Below, piece by piece: positions 18,295 to 34,100 of a DNA stretch of 64,000 nucleotides. This DNA is from Chrysomallon squamiferum (Eukaryota > Mollusca > Gastropoda > Neomphalida > Peltospiridae): contig CM022672.1 of the NCBI GenBank assembly GCA_012295275.1, positions 26,648,430 to 26,712,429 on the forward strand, written 5' to 3'. The notes beneath the pieces were generated by a model. That model was not told where the DNA came from. It searched no databases and was given only the letters and a program-made list of their open reading frames with translations. Positions within the stretch are counted from its first letter, which is position 1; each line of letters begins with the position of its first letter. The translations under genes and the position numbers were made by a program.

Positions 18295-19007
18295 AGAAAG
18301 AGGGACAAAGAGATTTATTTTCTGTATTTTCTGTATGATATACTTAGAAAAAAATAATCAGTAAATAACAGGTCATATTAAAACTCTGATATTTATTACT
18401 AGAACTGCAGTAACTTGTTGTTTGGTCAGTGTACATAAACTGTAGTTTTTTCTCTAGAAGAAAAACATTATAAATAATATTAGTAGTAAAACAAATCATA
18501 AATAATATTATTAGTAAAACAAATTATAAATAATATTATTAGTAAAACAAATTATAAATATTTTTATTAGTAAAACAAATTATAAATAATATTATTAGTA
18601 AAACAAATTATAAATATTTTTGTTAGTAAAACAAGTCATAAACAGAATCTCCAATTTCCAAATTCTTGTATTTGTTACTAGAAGTACAGCAGCTTGTAGT
18701 TTGTATCTGGTTCATGGTGTTTACTGAAGGGAAACTGTAAATAAACATTAGTAATCTCACGTTACAAAATACTGACTTCATTTACAAAAGGTGAAGGAGA
18801 TTTGTAAATGTTTTGTTTCTTTCTTGTTCATGGTGCTTGGTGCACATGAAAAGCCTTATTTTCAAATAATAATTATAAAAACAATAATAATAATAACAAT
18901 AACAACAACAACAATAACAATAACAACAATAATAATAATAATAATAACAGCAATACCAATAACATTTTTATTATTCAAAAAAATTAAGAAGTAAAGAATA
19001 TAAAGTG

Positions 19008-19054
<47 letters not shown>

Positions 19055-19726
19055 AAACATAACATGGAGATTCACAGGTTTAAGCAGATTGCTCGCTAAT
19101 GGAAGACTGTTATGTCACCAATGTGTTGGGTAACATTTAATGCTGATAATGCTTGTTAATTGCCAATCTACGTTTTCCTGAAGGTTTGTGTGTGAGTGTG
19201 CCTGCCAGATTAAAGCAGTCAAATTAGAACTGGTTCAGACCAGTAACACTGTTGTTAGAATCAGTAACCATGACAAAGATTATTTTCTTCCTTTCTTTCA
19301 TTCTGTTTGTTTGATTACTTTTTTATAACTTTTTTCTAATATTTATACCCACATATATATGAACATGCATTTTTTGTTCCACACACATGCACACATACAT
19401 AATATACCGACATTCATTATATAGATACATACAAATGCATATATTTACACACACAATCATATGCACATAATCATATATATATGATTATGAACATATATAT
19501 ATATATATATGCATACATACATAATAATATATACTACATACATACATAATAATATATACATACATGCATATACATACATACATAATAATATATACATACA
19601 TATATACATACATTCATACATACATACATACATAGATACATACATACACACAAACCACACACACATACACACACATACTGTACAATCAACGTCATTTTAT
19701 TGACAATATAATATTCTGATAGTTTA

Positions 19727-19784
<58 letters not shown>

Positions 19785-19983
19785 TTCAGAGCATGTACAG
19801 TTCAGAAAAGAAGAGAAACTCAGAGAAGTCAACAATGACCACAGTGAGGTGAATGGCTCTGTGGCAAGTGCATCAGGTGTCCACCCTTTCCTTTCAGCAC
19901 AGCCTGGTCCAAGGGAAGCAATCCTGGCCGAGGACAAGCCCAGCAAATCAAAATCTCCACTGAAGAATTCCAAGTCAGGATGA
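7732..19983 (+). CDS. Unrecognised small polar protein with myristoylation/palmitoylation-type N terminus, four exons
   Basis: Coding exons are 7732-7762, 9290-9423, 13441-13552 and 19790-19983, with AG/GT borders and matching phases (1, 0, 1), giving 156 aa and TGA at 19981. The protein starts Met-Gly-Cys-Met-Ser-Ser, a classic N-myristoylation start with an adjacent Cys for palmitoylation, so inner-leaflet membrane attachment is likely. The rest is Lys/Glu/Ser-rich: a charged, probably helical segment at about residues 30-75 (Arg-Glu-Arg, Lys-Glu-Lys) followed by a disordered Ser/Pro/Lys tail. There is no enzyme motif, transmembrane segment or Cys framework. Introns are about 1.5, 4.0 and 6.2 kb. 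I cannot assign a family. Support comes from agreement of splice sites, phase and composition, not from homology. Confidence 0.6.
12390..12600. repeat. (CA)n and (CATA)n microsatellites
   Basis: CA repeats (about 12390-12466) are followed by tetranucleotide ATAC repeats (about 12494-12523), within intron 2 of the myristoylated-protein gene. They produce several spurious frames rich in Thr-His or Cys-Val. Confidence 0.95.
13713..13834 (+). other. Candidate alternative terminal exon of the myristoylated gene
   Basis: A pyrimidine-rich tract and acceptor (CCAG ending at 13712) lie about 160 bases after exon 3. Entered in the phase left by exon 3, the sequence stays open for about 40 codons with balanced, non-repeat composition before TGA at 13832-13834. 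It would replace the normal C terminus. Used as a skipped cassette via the weak donor at 13811 it would break the frame. The strand and phase agreement could be chance. Confidence 0.22.
18468..18635. repeat. 28-bp tandem repeat, six units
   Basis: Six contiguous 28-bp units, each ending in AGTAAAACAA followed by A or G, lie in intron 3 of the myristoylated-protein gene. Units differ by a few substitutions, and two unit types (ATAATATT and ATATTTTT cores) partly alternate. Confidence 0.9.
19727..19784. repeat. (TTA)n next to a splice acceptor
   Basis: A TTA trinucleotide run ends a few bases before the TTTTCAG acceptor of the last exon of the myristoylated-protein gene. It may serve as its pyrimidine tract. 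Confidence 0.9.
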
Positions 19984-22713
<2,730 letters not shown>

Positions 22714-22993
22714 GTCTTGGTGGCCGAACGGTAACCGTCTGCCTTCGGAGTGCGGGCGAATGGGTACCATACGTTCGAGTCTCGTCAGCGGCATCTGAAG
22801 GAGTTTGTGAGGTCGTGATTGAACTTTGTCCTCCTGCGCCAGTGTGTTCCCAAATATTGACTATGTACAGAGACTTTTCAGACGTACGTAAGACAGAGAA
22901 TATTCAAATCCTAAACTACATACCTGCCTGTGTCCGCTTTCCAACAAAAAATAGATGCATGCAAAAATGACGAAAGACAAAAGACAAAAGAAC
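22714..22993 (+). mobile_element. tRNA-derived SINE
   Basis: The head has a box A-like TGGCCGAACGG at 22721-22731 and a box B-like GTTCGAGTC at 22773-22781, about the spacing of an RNA polymerase III internal promoter. A tRNA-unrelated body of about 190 bases follows and ends in an A-rich GACAAAA tail. The tRNA-like part does not fold cleanly and continues into the body, so this is a SINE rather than a working tRNA gene. A second copy lies just downstream. Confidence 0.7.
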
Positions 22994-23009
22994 TGATGAG
23001 CATTTGTTA

Positions 23010-23250
23010 AGGTTGTCTAGATGGATGAATGATGGTGTTCAGAGTGCAGAAGTATAAGTTCGGGTCTTGTCAGCAGCATCTGTCATCATTTGTGAGGTCG
23101 CGCGTTCCTGTATACTGTCTATATGCAGAGTCTAATCAGATGTACACAAGACAGAGAATATTCAAATTGTAATCAGACCTCATCAAAATTTGTCTGTGAG
23201 TCCATCCGCCAAAATTTCATTGTACCAATATTAAAAATGACTTAATCATT
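23010..23250 (+). mobile_element. Second, decayed SINE copy
   Basis: This parallels the SINE at 22714: a box B-like GTTCGGGTC near 23058, a CAGCAGCATCTG segment, TTTGTGAGGTCG, and AAGACAGAGAATATTCAAAT occur in the same order. Box A is degraded. It is either a tandem copy or an independent insertion of the same family. Confidence 0.6.
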
Positions 23251-23382
23251 TTCATAATAATAAGTATGTTGTTGATAAACTTATTAAAGAAGTCATGATT
23301 AGATAATTGTGTGTTCTTAGTCAAGCATTAATAAATATCTTCTTTCAATTATTATGACCAATAACATCATCTTGATACAGGA

Positions 23383-24930
<1,548 letters not shown>

Positions 24931-25750
24931 AAAGATGTTATCGACGTTATGTCTTCATAAATTTGCTCAGATCACGTTAATTTACAAACAGAACTAATAT
25001 GTACATGTTGTTGTTTTTTTCAATTTTTTATAGCATTTTACTTTACGCTGTTATAGATGGTGCTAAAGTTTCTTTAAATTTTCCACGAAAATGAATAAAT
25101 CAGGTTTCTGTTAATTAAACTTTATTTAATGAAAATCAATTAAACGTTTAGTTTCTGAATAAAAAAAGAATCCAAGAATAACACGTTCATAGGACCGGTG
25201 AAAACAACACCATTTTATTAATTATTATTATTATTATTTTTATTATTTATTTATTCATTTGTTTATTTATTTATGAGCTTTTAGTAGAACTGACTATTGT
25301 TGAGTTTTGCTTAATGGAATTACAAATATTTGAGAAGAACACAACGTCACAGGTTTTGTGTTAGCTATCCCAGAATGCAGGACGACACGGCCATTTTTCT
25401 TCCCCAGTTCGTAGCGATTAAGGCAGCAAATTCATTTACCAGTTTCTGTAGAATTTCATACATTTATATTTTACATTATAACTGGACAATTAGGAAAACT
25501 ATACATATAATAAAGTTTATTATTCGTAATTCATAATAATATTGTAATATTATCTAATGAAATTTATCTTCACTCTCGGTGAAGAAAAATGGTGGATATA
25601 CGTTTAGTATTATATGGAACCAAAATAAATAAATAAATAAATAAAACAATAAAAATACTAAAAAAATATATAAACAAAGTTATTTATTAATTAAAATAAT
25701 ACAATAAATAAATTCAAACTAGGGTTGTTATGCTGCTGCTGCTGCTGATG

Positions 25751-25795
<45 letters not shown>

Positions 25796-26419
25796 TTCTT
25801 CTCCTGAGAAGAAACGTAAAACTTATGCCGGTTAATAATTTAACACTTTAATGTATATATTCATACATCAGCACATTCAAATAAATACAATTTTCTTTCC
25901 TTTATTTCTTCTTTAAAAAAAAAAGAAGAAAAAAAAAGAAGATAAAAATTAAAACATTTTAAAACACTCAAAATAAAGGATTTCAGAAAAGAATTTTTCT
26001 GGCACAGGATACAAAAACAGTGTCCTTGAAACTTAGAATTTCTAAAACGTATATTTATCTTGCTATCTATCTATTTATCTCTTTATCTATCCATCTATGT
26101 ATGTATGTTTGTATGTATGTATGTATGTATGTATGTATGTATGTATGTATGTATGTATGTATAGTTATATTCAACTCGGAGAGATGAAACAACAGATGTT
26201 TGACAAGTCTGAAAAAAAAGATGTGATGCAATGTAATCGTGCAAGGTTATGTCTAAATACAGCATTAAAATAAATGTGACATTTATTGGATCCATTAAAT
26301 GGTATTTGAATGTACATTTGGTCTCTGGTTGCTTATAAATTTAGTGAATAGAATAAAACATAACTTAGATTTATCTAAAACAGGTATGTTGGCTTTTTCT
26401 TTCTCATTATTATTATTAC

Positions 26420-26473
<54 letters not shown>

Positions 26474-26789
26474 TATTATTATTATTATTATTATTACATA
26501 GGCTCATTATAAAGTCCTTGTGTAACTTAAAATTTGTATGACTTACGATTGACGCATGAAAGAATTCATCTGCGAAAAGAATAAAATGAAAATAATTTTC
26601 GGATTTTTAAATATTTTTATTTTAGAGATTCTTAATTTTCAACATGACCACTGTCATTAACTGAAAATCAGCTACAAAATGGTTCTTGAACTTCAGAATT
26701 GTATCATGATTTGTATCCATAATGTTGGTGGGTATACTGTCTTTTTCTTTCTCTGTTATAACTATTATTGTCGTTGTTGTTACAGAAAA

Positions 26790-28494
26790 ATGCTGACAAC
26801 AATCTTGGTGTTGTTTGCTGTATTACACAACATGTTTGTTGCGATAAGTGGAGGTATGTATTAACCATGTTTAAATTACATTTTTTTACGGTTTTGTATC
26901 CCAACACTTTCATTTACACTATAAGACTGTATAACTTTTCTGATATATAATTTTAAAATTTTTAAATTAATTCTATATCATCTTTGTATAAGAATTTATT
27001 TTCTTAAATATAATTTATTCAGGTGTTCTTTTATACCCTTTCATGTATTTCATTTTCTGTGTGTGCTTCATATAGTGGACAAAAATTCTGAGTAAGCTTG
27101 AAACAATTAAAACATATTCTGTTATTGCAGAAGACGCTGAGGTCATCATCCTTGGTGCAGGTGTCGCTGGACTGACCGCAGCGAAGACGTTATCTGAAAA
27201 CAACGTCACCAACTTCATCATCCTGGAAGGCAGCGACCGAATTGGGGGTAGAATAAAGCATGAGCAAATGAATTCTGACACTGTGGAGATGGGCAACAGT
27301 TACATCGTTCGAGAAAAAAGAAATCCAATATGGAATCTGGCCGAGAAGTATGGCTTGCGTGCTTTACTCACGGACTATTCAAAATATGTACCTTTAGGTT
27401 GGAACGTAACAGAAGATGCTTGTGAAGATGCTTTTGAAAGATTGCAGTATCCAGAAATATATGCGTACAATAAATTTGTAGACGTTATGTCTGGGAAAGC
27501 AAAAGACATGCCATTCTCTGTTGCACTTAAATTAGGAGGCTGGATTGCTTATACGGATATAGAAAAAACTGTAGAATCGTATGAAACCGAATTTACATTT
27601 TCTGAAAGAGCCGATTTGCTGTCTCTAAAGGCGTCTATGAATTTTCTTAATAACTCTGATTCTGGCGACGATTTCATAGTTAGCGACCAGAAAGGCTTTT
27701 CTCACATATTTGATGACATGAAAAACGAATTTTTGAAAGTTAATGATAATCGCCTGAGACTGAATGAGATTGTTACTAAAATAAAGTACAGCAACTCGGG
27801 AGTAACCATAATTACGAACGCAAACAAAGTGTACAATGCAAAATACGCTATTATGACATTCGGAATTGGCGTTTTGCAAAATGGATTGGTCGAATTCGAA
27901 CCTGAACTCCCACCATGGAAAAAAGAAAGTATCTTTCGAATTAATGTCGGCCATGTTGCAAACGTACATGTGATATGCTCAGCAGAAGCTAGAACATTTA
28001 TGAAAAATGTGGAATATGCCTTATATATAAGCGAATCCTTTGGCTATTATCCTCTTTGGATTAATACGGCAAATTATAGGGTACATCCCAACACTAATAA
28101 CATTATCAGCTGTAGGTTGACGGGTGAAGAAGCTCAAAGAGTTGAACGTTTAGAGATCTCTGAAGTAATAGATGAATTAAATATGGTATTAAGTGATCTA
28201 AACGAGAACGAAGATATTGTTGATCCTGTAGATGTCCTTGTTTCAGACTGGTCTAAAAATCCTCTCTTCATGGGATCTGTAACGAATTTGCCTGTTGGTT
28301 ACTCGCAGGATTTTATGAATGCTTTGAAGGCGCCAACGGAACGACTGTACTATGCAGGCGATGGCTACAACGAGGTCTACAACGGATTCATGCAGGGAGC
28401 CTACTACTCGGGACGTGAGCAAGCTGAGGCAGTGCTGAAATGTCGACATGGACTGTGCATCAAATATGAACCTCCAGAATCTTCAAAGTGCTAA
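26790..28494 (+). CDS. Secreted flavin amine oxidase, plant-type polyamine oxidase-like (PAO copy 1)
   Basis: Exons 26790-26853 (signal peptide) and 27131-28494 are joined in phase 1, giving 475 aa; a 5' UTR acceptor (TTACAG) sits four bases before the ATG. Residues 1-21 are hydrophobic and secretory. Residues 30-35 form the GxGxxG FAD/ADP motif, Glu54 should bind the ribose, and GGR follows at 60-62. The C-terminal FAD segment is near 428-450 (AGDGYN...GAYYSG), followed by a two-Cys tail as in plant extracellular PAO. The family oxidises polyamines using FAD and makes hydrogen peroxide. Aligned from memory, the catalytic Lys (maize Lys300) is Asn299, the substrate Glu (maize Glu62) is Val81, and the usual GE of the C-terminal FAD motif is GD. 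The fold looks intact but the reaction is doubtful. The 3' end has a donor 10 bases past the stop and a UTR exon from 28888 with AATAAA at 28924. Confidence 0.85.
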
Positions 28495-28503
28495 TAAATG
28501 CAG

Positions 28504-29098
<595 letters not shown>

Positions 29099-29523
29099 AT
29101 GTTACTAAAGTTAATAATATTTCAAAATGAAAATTTAAAAACAAACAAAAAGGAGTAAAGAAAAAAATGAAAAGATAGTAATTGAAAAAGAAATTCATGT
29201 TATTTCATCACTGCTGTAGAACATGTTATGAATGATTTCATACAAATGTCAAAATAAATTCATGATTATTATTCGAAAAAAAGAAATATTTGACTGACAA
29301 AAGTTATTTGTTACTGCTCAAGTAGATGTTTTATTTCCAGTATTGCTTTTTTACTGTGCGAGTATATTTTTATATGCACCCGAATTTTATATACATGTAT
29401 GAATATTATTATTAATAAACGTAATGCATGCATAGAAGGGAATCGTTGACAAAAATTAGTATCTCTAGCGGAAAACCCGCGATATCCAGACAAAAGTCCG
29501 TCTCACCTATTCTCCGCCAGACG

Positions 29524-30220
29524 ATACTTTGGCTATGTCCTATACTTGAGTCTTAGGGGCATACTTTGGCTATGTCCTATACTTGAGTCTTAGGTGCATA
29601 CTTTGGCTATGTCCTATACTCGAGTCTTAGGTGCATACTTTGGCTATGTCCTATACTCGAGTCTTAGGTGCAGACTTTGGCTATGTCCTATACTCGAGTC
29701 TTAGGTGCAGACTTTGGCTATGTCCTATACTTGAGTCTTAGGTGCAGGCTTTGGCTACGTCCTATACTTGAGTCTTAGGGACATGCTTTGGCTATGTCCT
29801 ATACTCGAGTCTTAGGGGCATACTTTGGCTATGTCCTATACTCGAGTCTTAGGGGCATACTTTGGCTATGTCCTATACTTGAGTCTTAGGGGCATACTTT
29901 GGCTATGTCCTATACTTGAGTCTTAGGTGCAGACTTTGGCTACGTCCTATACTTGTTTCTTAGGTGCAGACTTTGGCTACGTCCTATACTTGAGTCTTAG
30001 GTGCAGACTTTGGCTATGTCCTATACTCGAGTCTTAGGTGCAGACTTTGGCTACGTCCTATACTTGTTTCTTAGGTGCAGACTTTGGCTACGTCCTATAC
30101 TTGAGTCTTAGGGGCAGACTTTGGCTATGTCCTACACTTGAGTCTTAGGGGCATGCTTTGGCTATGTCCTATACTTGAGTCTTAGGGGCATACTTTGGCT
30201 ATGTCCTATACTTGAGTCTA
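29524..30220. repeat. 37-bp minisatellite, 19 units
   Basis: Nineteen contiguous 37-bp units share the core TTTGGCTATGTCCTATACT. Variants at fixed positions (TAT/TAC, TTGAG/TCGAG/TTGTT, GGGGC/GGTGC) recur; units 12-14 and 15-17 partly repeat as a group. There are no unique spacers, so this is not CRISPR. It lies about 1 kb downstream of PAO copy 1 and has a 12-unit paralogue at 40883. Confidence 0.97.
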
Positions 30221-30625
30221 CAAACAAGGAACTGACCCGGGATCACCAAACCTCTTCAGCAAAGGCTACATCAGCATAGACAGCGCTGACGACGTCTTAT
30301 TTCTGTTTACGAATCTGAACTCAGTACATGTTCATGCAGAACATGGCTGTCTGTTATTGTTTGTTACATATATTATTATGACAGCTGTCTCTTCTTTTCA
30401 TAAGCCAGTTATCGGAAAGAATAGCAAATGAAAAAAGCCTTATTTTAAGACATTTTCATTTATTATTAATTATTATCGGGCAGAAAACCAAAATATAAAA
30501 TATATTTTTGAAAAAAAAAAATATATATATATATTATTTTAATATAATTATTACTCCATAGCTGGCAAACTTAGAAAACAGACGATTTAATTCTTTCACG
30601 GGAAACTAGATAAATTAAATAACTA

Positions 30626-30670
<45 letters not shown>

Positions 30671-30857
30671 TGTTATGTTTTAACATTAAAACATAAAGTT
30701 CATTTAATTTCCAAATAATTTATTTCGTTTCAAAAATTGCTACAAACAAAACTGACGCATGCTCCCGGTGGCTTTTTATAATACTCCCCCTTCTTCCGGT
30801 TCCCTTAAACATTGTAAACTGTAACAATGTTAACTATAACACCATTTAAATACAACA
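30671..30857 (-). repeat. 3' LTR
   Basis: This 187-bp terminal repeat matches 35364-35550 except for T/C at CATTGTAAAC versus CATCGTAAAC. It ends in TG and CA. Confidence 0.97.
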
Positions 30858-30873
30858 TTTCCTCCCCTCCAAA
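30858..30873 (-). promoter_or_regulatory. Polypurine tract of the retrotransposon
   Basis: Read on the minus strand, TTTGGAGGGGAGGAAA directly abuts the 3' LTR. This is the expected plus-strand DNA priming site. Confidence 0.9.
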
Positions 30874-31162
30874 TTTTCAATTTACCCATAAATTATGTTA
30901 TATGTAAATTTCTAAAATAAATTTGTTTGATTTACTAATTAGTAATAATTAAACAATGGAACTTTAAACTTAAAAAATAAACTTTTTTCTTTTTCTTTTT
31001 TCTTTTTTTTTTTTTTCATTGGACACCATAATAGTTCAATTACAGTTTATCAAGTATGTTCATTGGTCACATATGGAACTTCAAATCACAAATATTATTC
31101 TTAAAACAAAAATATATAATAAAAAATGAATTCCGTATTACACATATTCAGATTAAATCACT

Positions 31163-34100
31163 TTAAATAGTTTCTATCAGTCTTTGAGGTGTTTTTCGTG
31201 CACGTCTAGGGTATCTTGGGGTAGACGGTATTGGTAGTTGCGGTACATCGTCAACAGTATCGTCGATGGCATTAGAAGCATCCTCTACGGCATTAGAAGT
31301 AACCGTTCTATTTTCGATCTCAGTCTCTTCCACCTGAACAGTTGGTTCAACAAATTCCATTTCAGACTCCGTACCAATTGCAGAGAGTTCTGGGAACGGG
31401 TTCCTATTATCCTCCAAATGCACACATTTACGAAGTTGATCCACATGTCTTTTACACACACAATCTCCAATTTTCACTCTATAGGTAACAGGCCCTAGCT
31501 GACACAGTACTTTTCCACTCAACCACTTGTCAGATCCTCTGTAGTTCCTCACTTGTACTGAATCTCCAACATTGAACACCCGTGTTTTACTTGCTTTTGG
31601 AATAGTTCTTTTTTTAACAGAGTTCTCCAAACTTGGACGCAAAATATCCAATCTCGTTCGAACACGTCTGCCAAGAAACAATTCTGATGGAGTACATTTT
31701 GTAGTACAGTGTGGAGTGTTCCGATACGCAAACAAGAATGATGAAATCTTCTGGTTCATGGTTCGTGACTCATGTTCAACTGTTTTCATTGCAGTTTTGA
31801 AAGTACGAACAGCTCTTTCCACCTCACCATTTGAACTTGGATGGTATGGAGCTGATTTGATGTGTTTCACTCCATTTTTCTTAAGAAATGTTTCAAATTC
31901 CTCTGCAACAAACTGAGGTCCATTATCAGAAATCAACTGCTCTGGCATTCCATAACTTGCAAAGAGATTTCTCAATGTCTCTACTGCATGCGTCGCTCTG
32001 GTACTGGGCATTCGAAAAACTTCCATCCATTTAGAATGTGCATCCACCACAATCATGAACATTTCTTTCATAAATGGCCAAGCAAAATCAACATGTATTC
32101 TTTGCCATGGTTTGGTAGGCCAAATCCATGCATTAGCTGTACCTTTTGGCATGACTGTTTGTTGTAGTTGGCAACACTTACACTTGCTAACTTTCTTTTC
32201 TATGTCAATATCCATATGAGGCCACCACACATGCAATCTAGCCAAAGATTTCATTCGCACAATTCCAGGATGATTTTCATGAAGATAATACAGAATATCT
32301 GTTCGATATTTATCGGGAATAATCACTCGCATTCCTCTGAGAAGACAGTTTTCCTCCACGGTTAATTCATCTTTCACTCTGAAATAAGGTAACAGCTCCG
32401 GTGAAATAGAAGACTCTTCTGGCCATCCATACATGTTATGATGTACAACCCGAGATAATACTTTGTCAACTGCAGTTGCTTTAGCAATATGTCTTGCAGT
32501 GATAGGTAATCCATTGACTTGATTTCTCATTGCTTGCTTGTCTTCATGCCAAAACACACTTTCAGATATTTCTTCAGTTTGCAGAAGTGGTAGTCGGGAC
32601 AGTGCATCAGCATTTCCATTTTTGGTAGTTTTTCTGTATTTAATGTCAAACTGATATGCGGCTAACTGAATAGCCCAACGCTGTAGTCGAGAGGCTGTCA
32701 GAACTGGAATACTCTTTTTAGGTCCAAGAATCATTGTCAGTGGTTTATGATCTGTGAACAAAGTAAATCTTCTACCATACAGGTACTGATAAAACTTGTG
32801 TATTCCAAAAATTATTGCCAGTGCTTCTTTCTCAATTTGGGAATACTTGCGTTCTGCTGATGTCAGAGTTCTAGAAGCGTATGCTATTGGCCTATCTGAT
32901 CCTTCATTTCCATGTGATATTACCGCTCCAAGACCATGCGCAGATGCATCTACTGCCAACATTATTGGTTTCATTGGGTCATAGTGGACAAGAATTTTAG
33001 ATGATGCTAACAGTTTTCCCACTTTGGAAAATGCTTGCTGACAATCATCACTCCATTTCCACTCTGTATCTTTGGTTAACAACGCTGTTAGCGGTGCCAC
33101 CACTGTTGACATGTTGGGTACAAACTTGCGATAGTAATTCACAATACCTAACCAAGATTGCAACTCACTCTTGTTCTTAGGTTCAGGCACTTTCAGAATA
33201 GCTTCAACTTTTCTTTCAGAAGGTTGAATCCCATTTTTGTTCACAATAAATGCAAAGTACTCAACTTCATCTTTCATCAATGCACATTTTGACCTTTTCA
33301 GTTGAATTCCATATTTTTCTAGGCGTTTCATAGTCTTTTTCAAATGTTTCAAGTGTTCGGTGTCATCCTTTCCAGTGACTATGATGTCATCCAAAATGTA
33401 ACCTACCCCTTTAAGCCCTTGAAGCACTTTGTCCATAGTTTGTTGAAAAATAGCAGGTGCTGCAGCAACTCCAAATGGCAACCTTGTATAGCGATAAAGC
33501 CCAAGGTGAGTATTGATTGTGACATAGTTCCTCGACTTTTCATCAAGCAACACTTGCTGGTATGCATGTGACAAATCCAGTTTGGAGAACTTTTGTCCTC
33601 CATTGAGTTTGCTGAAAATGTCTTCTGCAGTGGGCAAAGGGTACTCAGGCACTTCCAACACAGGATTTATGGTAACCTTGTAATCGCCACAAATGCGAAT
33701 GGTATTGTCAGGTTTTAAAACAGGTACAATAGGAGAAGCCCATTCAGAAAAATCTACCTTTTCTAGAATTCCTTCTGCTTCAAGTCTGTGAAGTTCATCA
33801 GCTATCTTTTCCTTCAAAGCATAAGGTACTGGTCTAGCCTTGAAAAACTTTGGAGTAGCATCCTCTTTCACTTTCAGATGAGCTCTTATGCCTTTTACTG
33901 TTCCCAACTTATTTGAAAAAACTGAGTATCTACTGAACAAATCTTCAGAGTTTCCACAGGCTTTCATAATCTTAATACTGTTCCAGTCCAACTGAATGTT
34001 TTGGAACCAATTCCGTCCAAACAAAGTTGGTCCATTTCCTTTCACCACAATTAAAGGTAAAAGTTTTTTCTGCTTTCCATATTTAACAGTCACCTCAATT

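Noticed and set aside
22714-22800. Functional tRNA gene
   Set aside because: Pol III boxes are present, but stems do not pair cleanly, no acceptor stem closes, and a second decayed copy with the same tail shows a SINE.
27625-27969. Antisense open frames within PAO copies (also 28243, 45320, 56283) and within pol (31238-33571)
   Set aside because: These are shadows of strongly coding sense frames.
29524-30220. CRISPR-like array
   Set aside because: Repeat units are contiguous with no unique spacers and the host is eukaryotic; it is a minisatellite.
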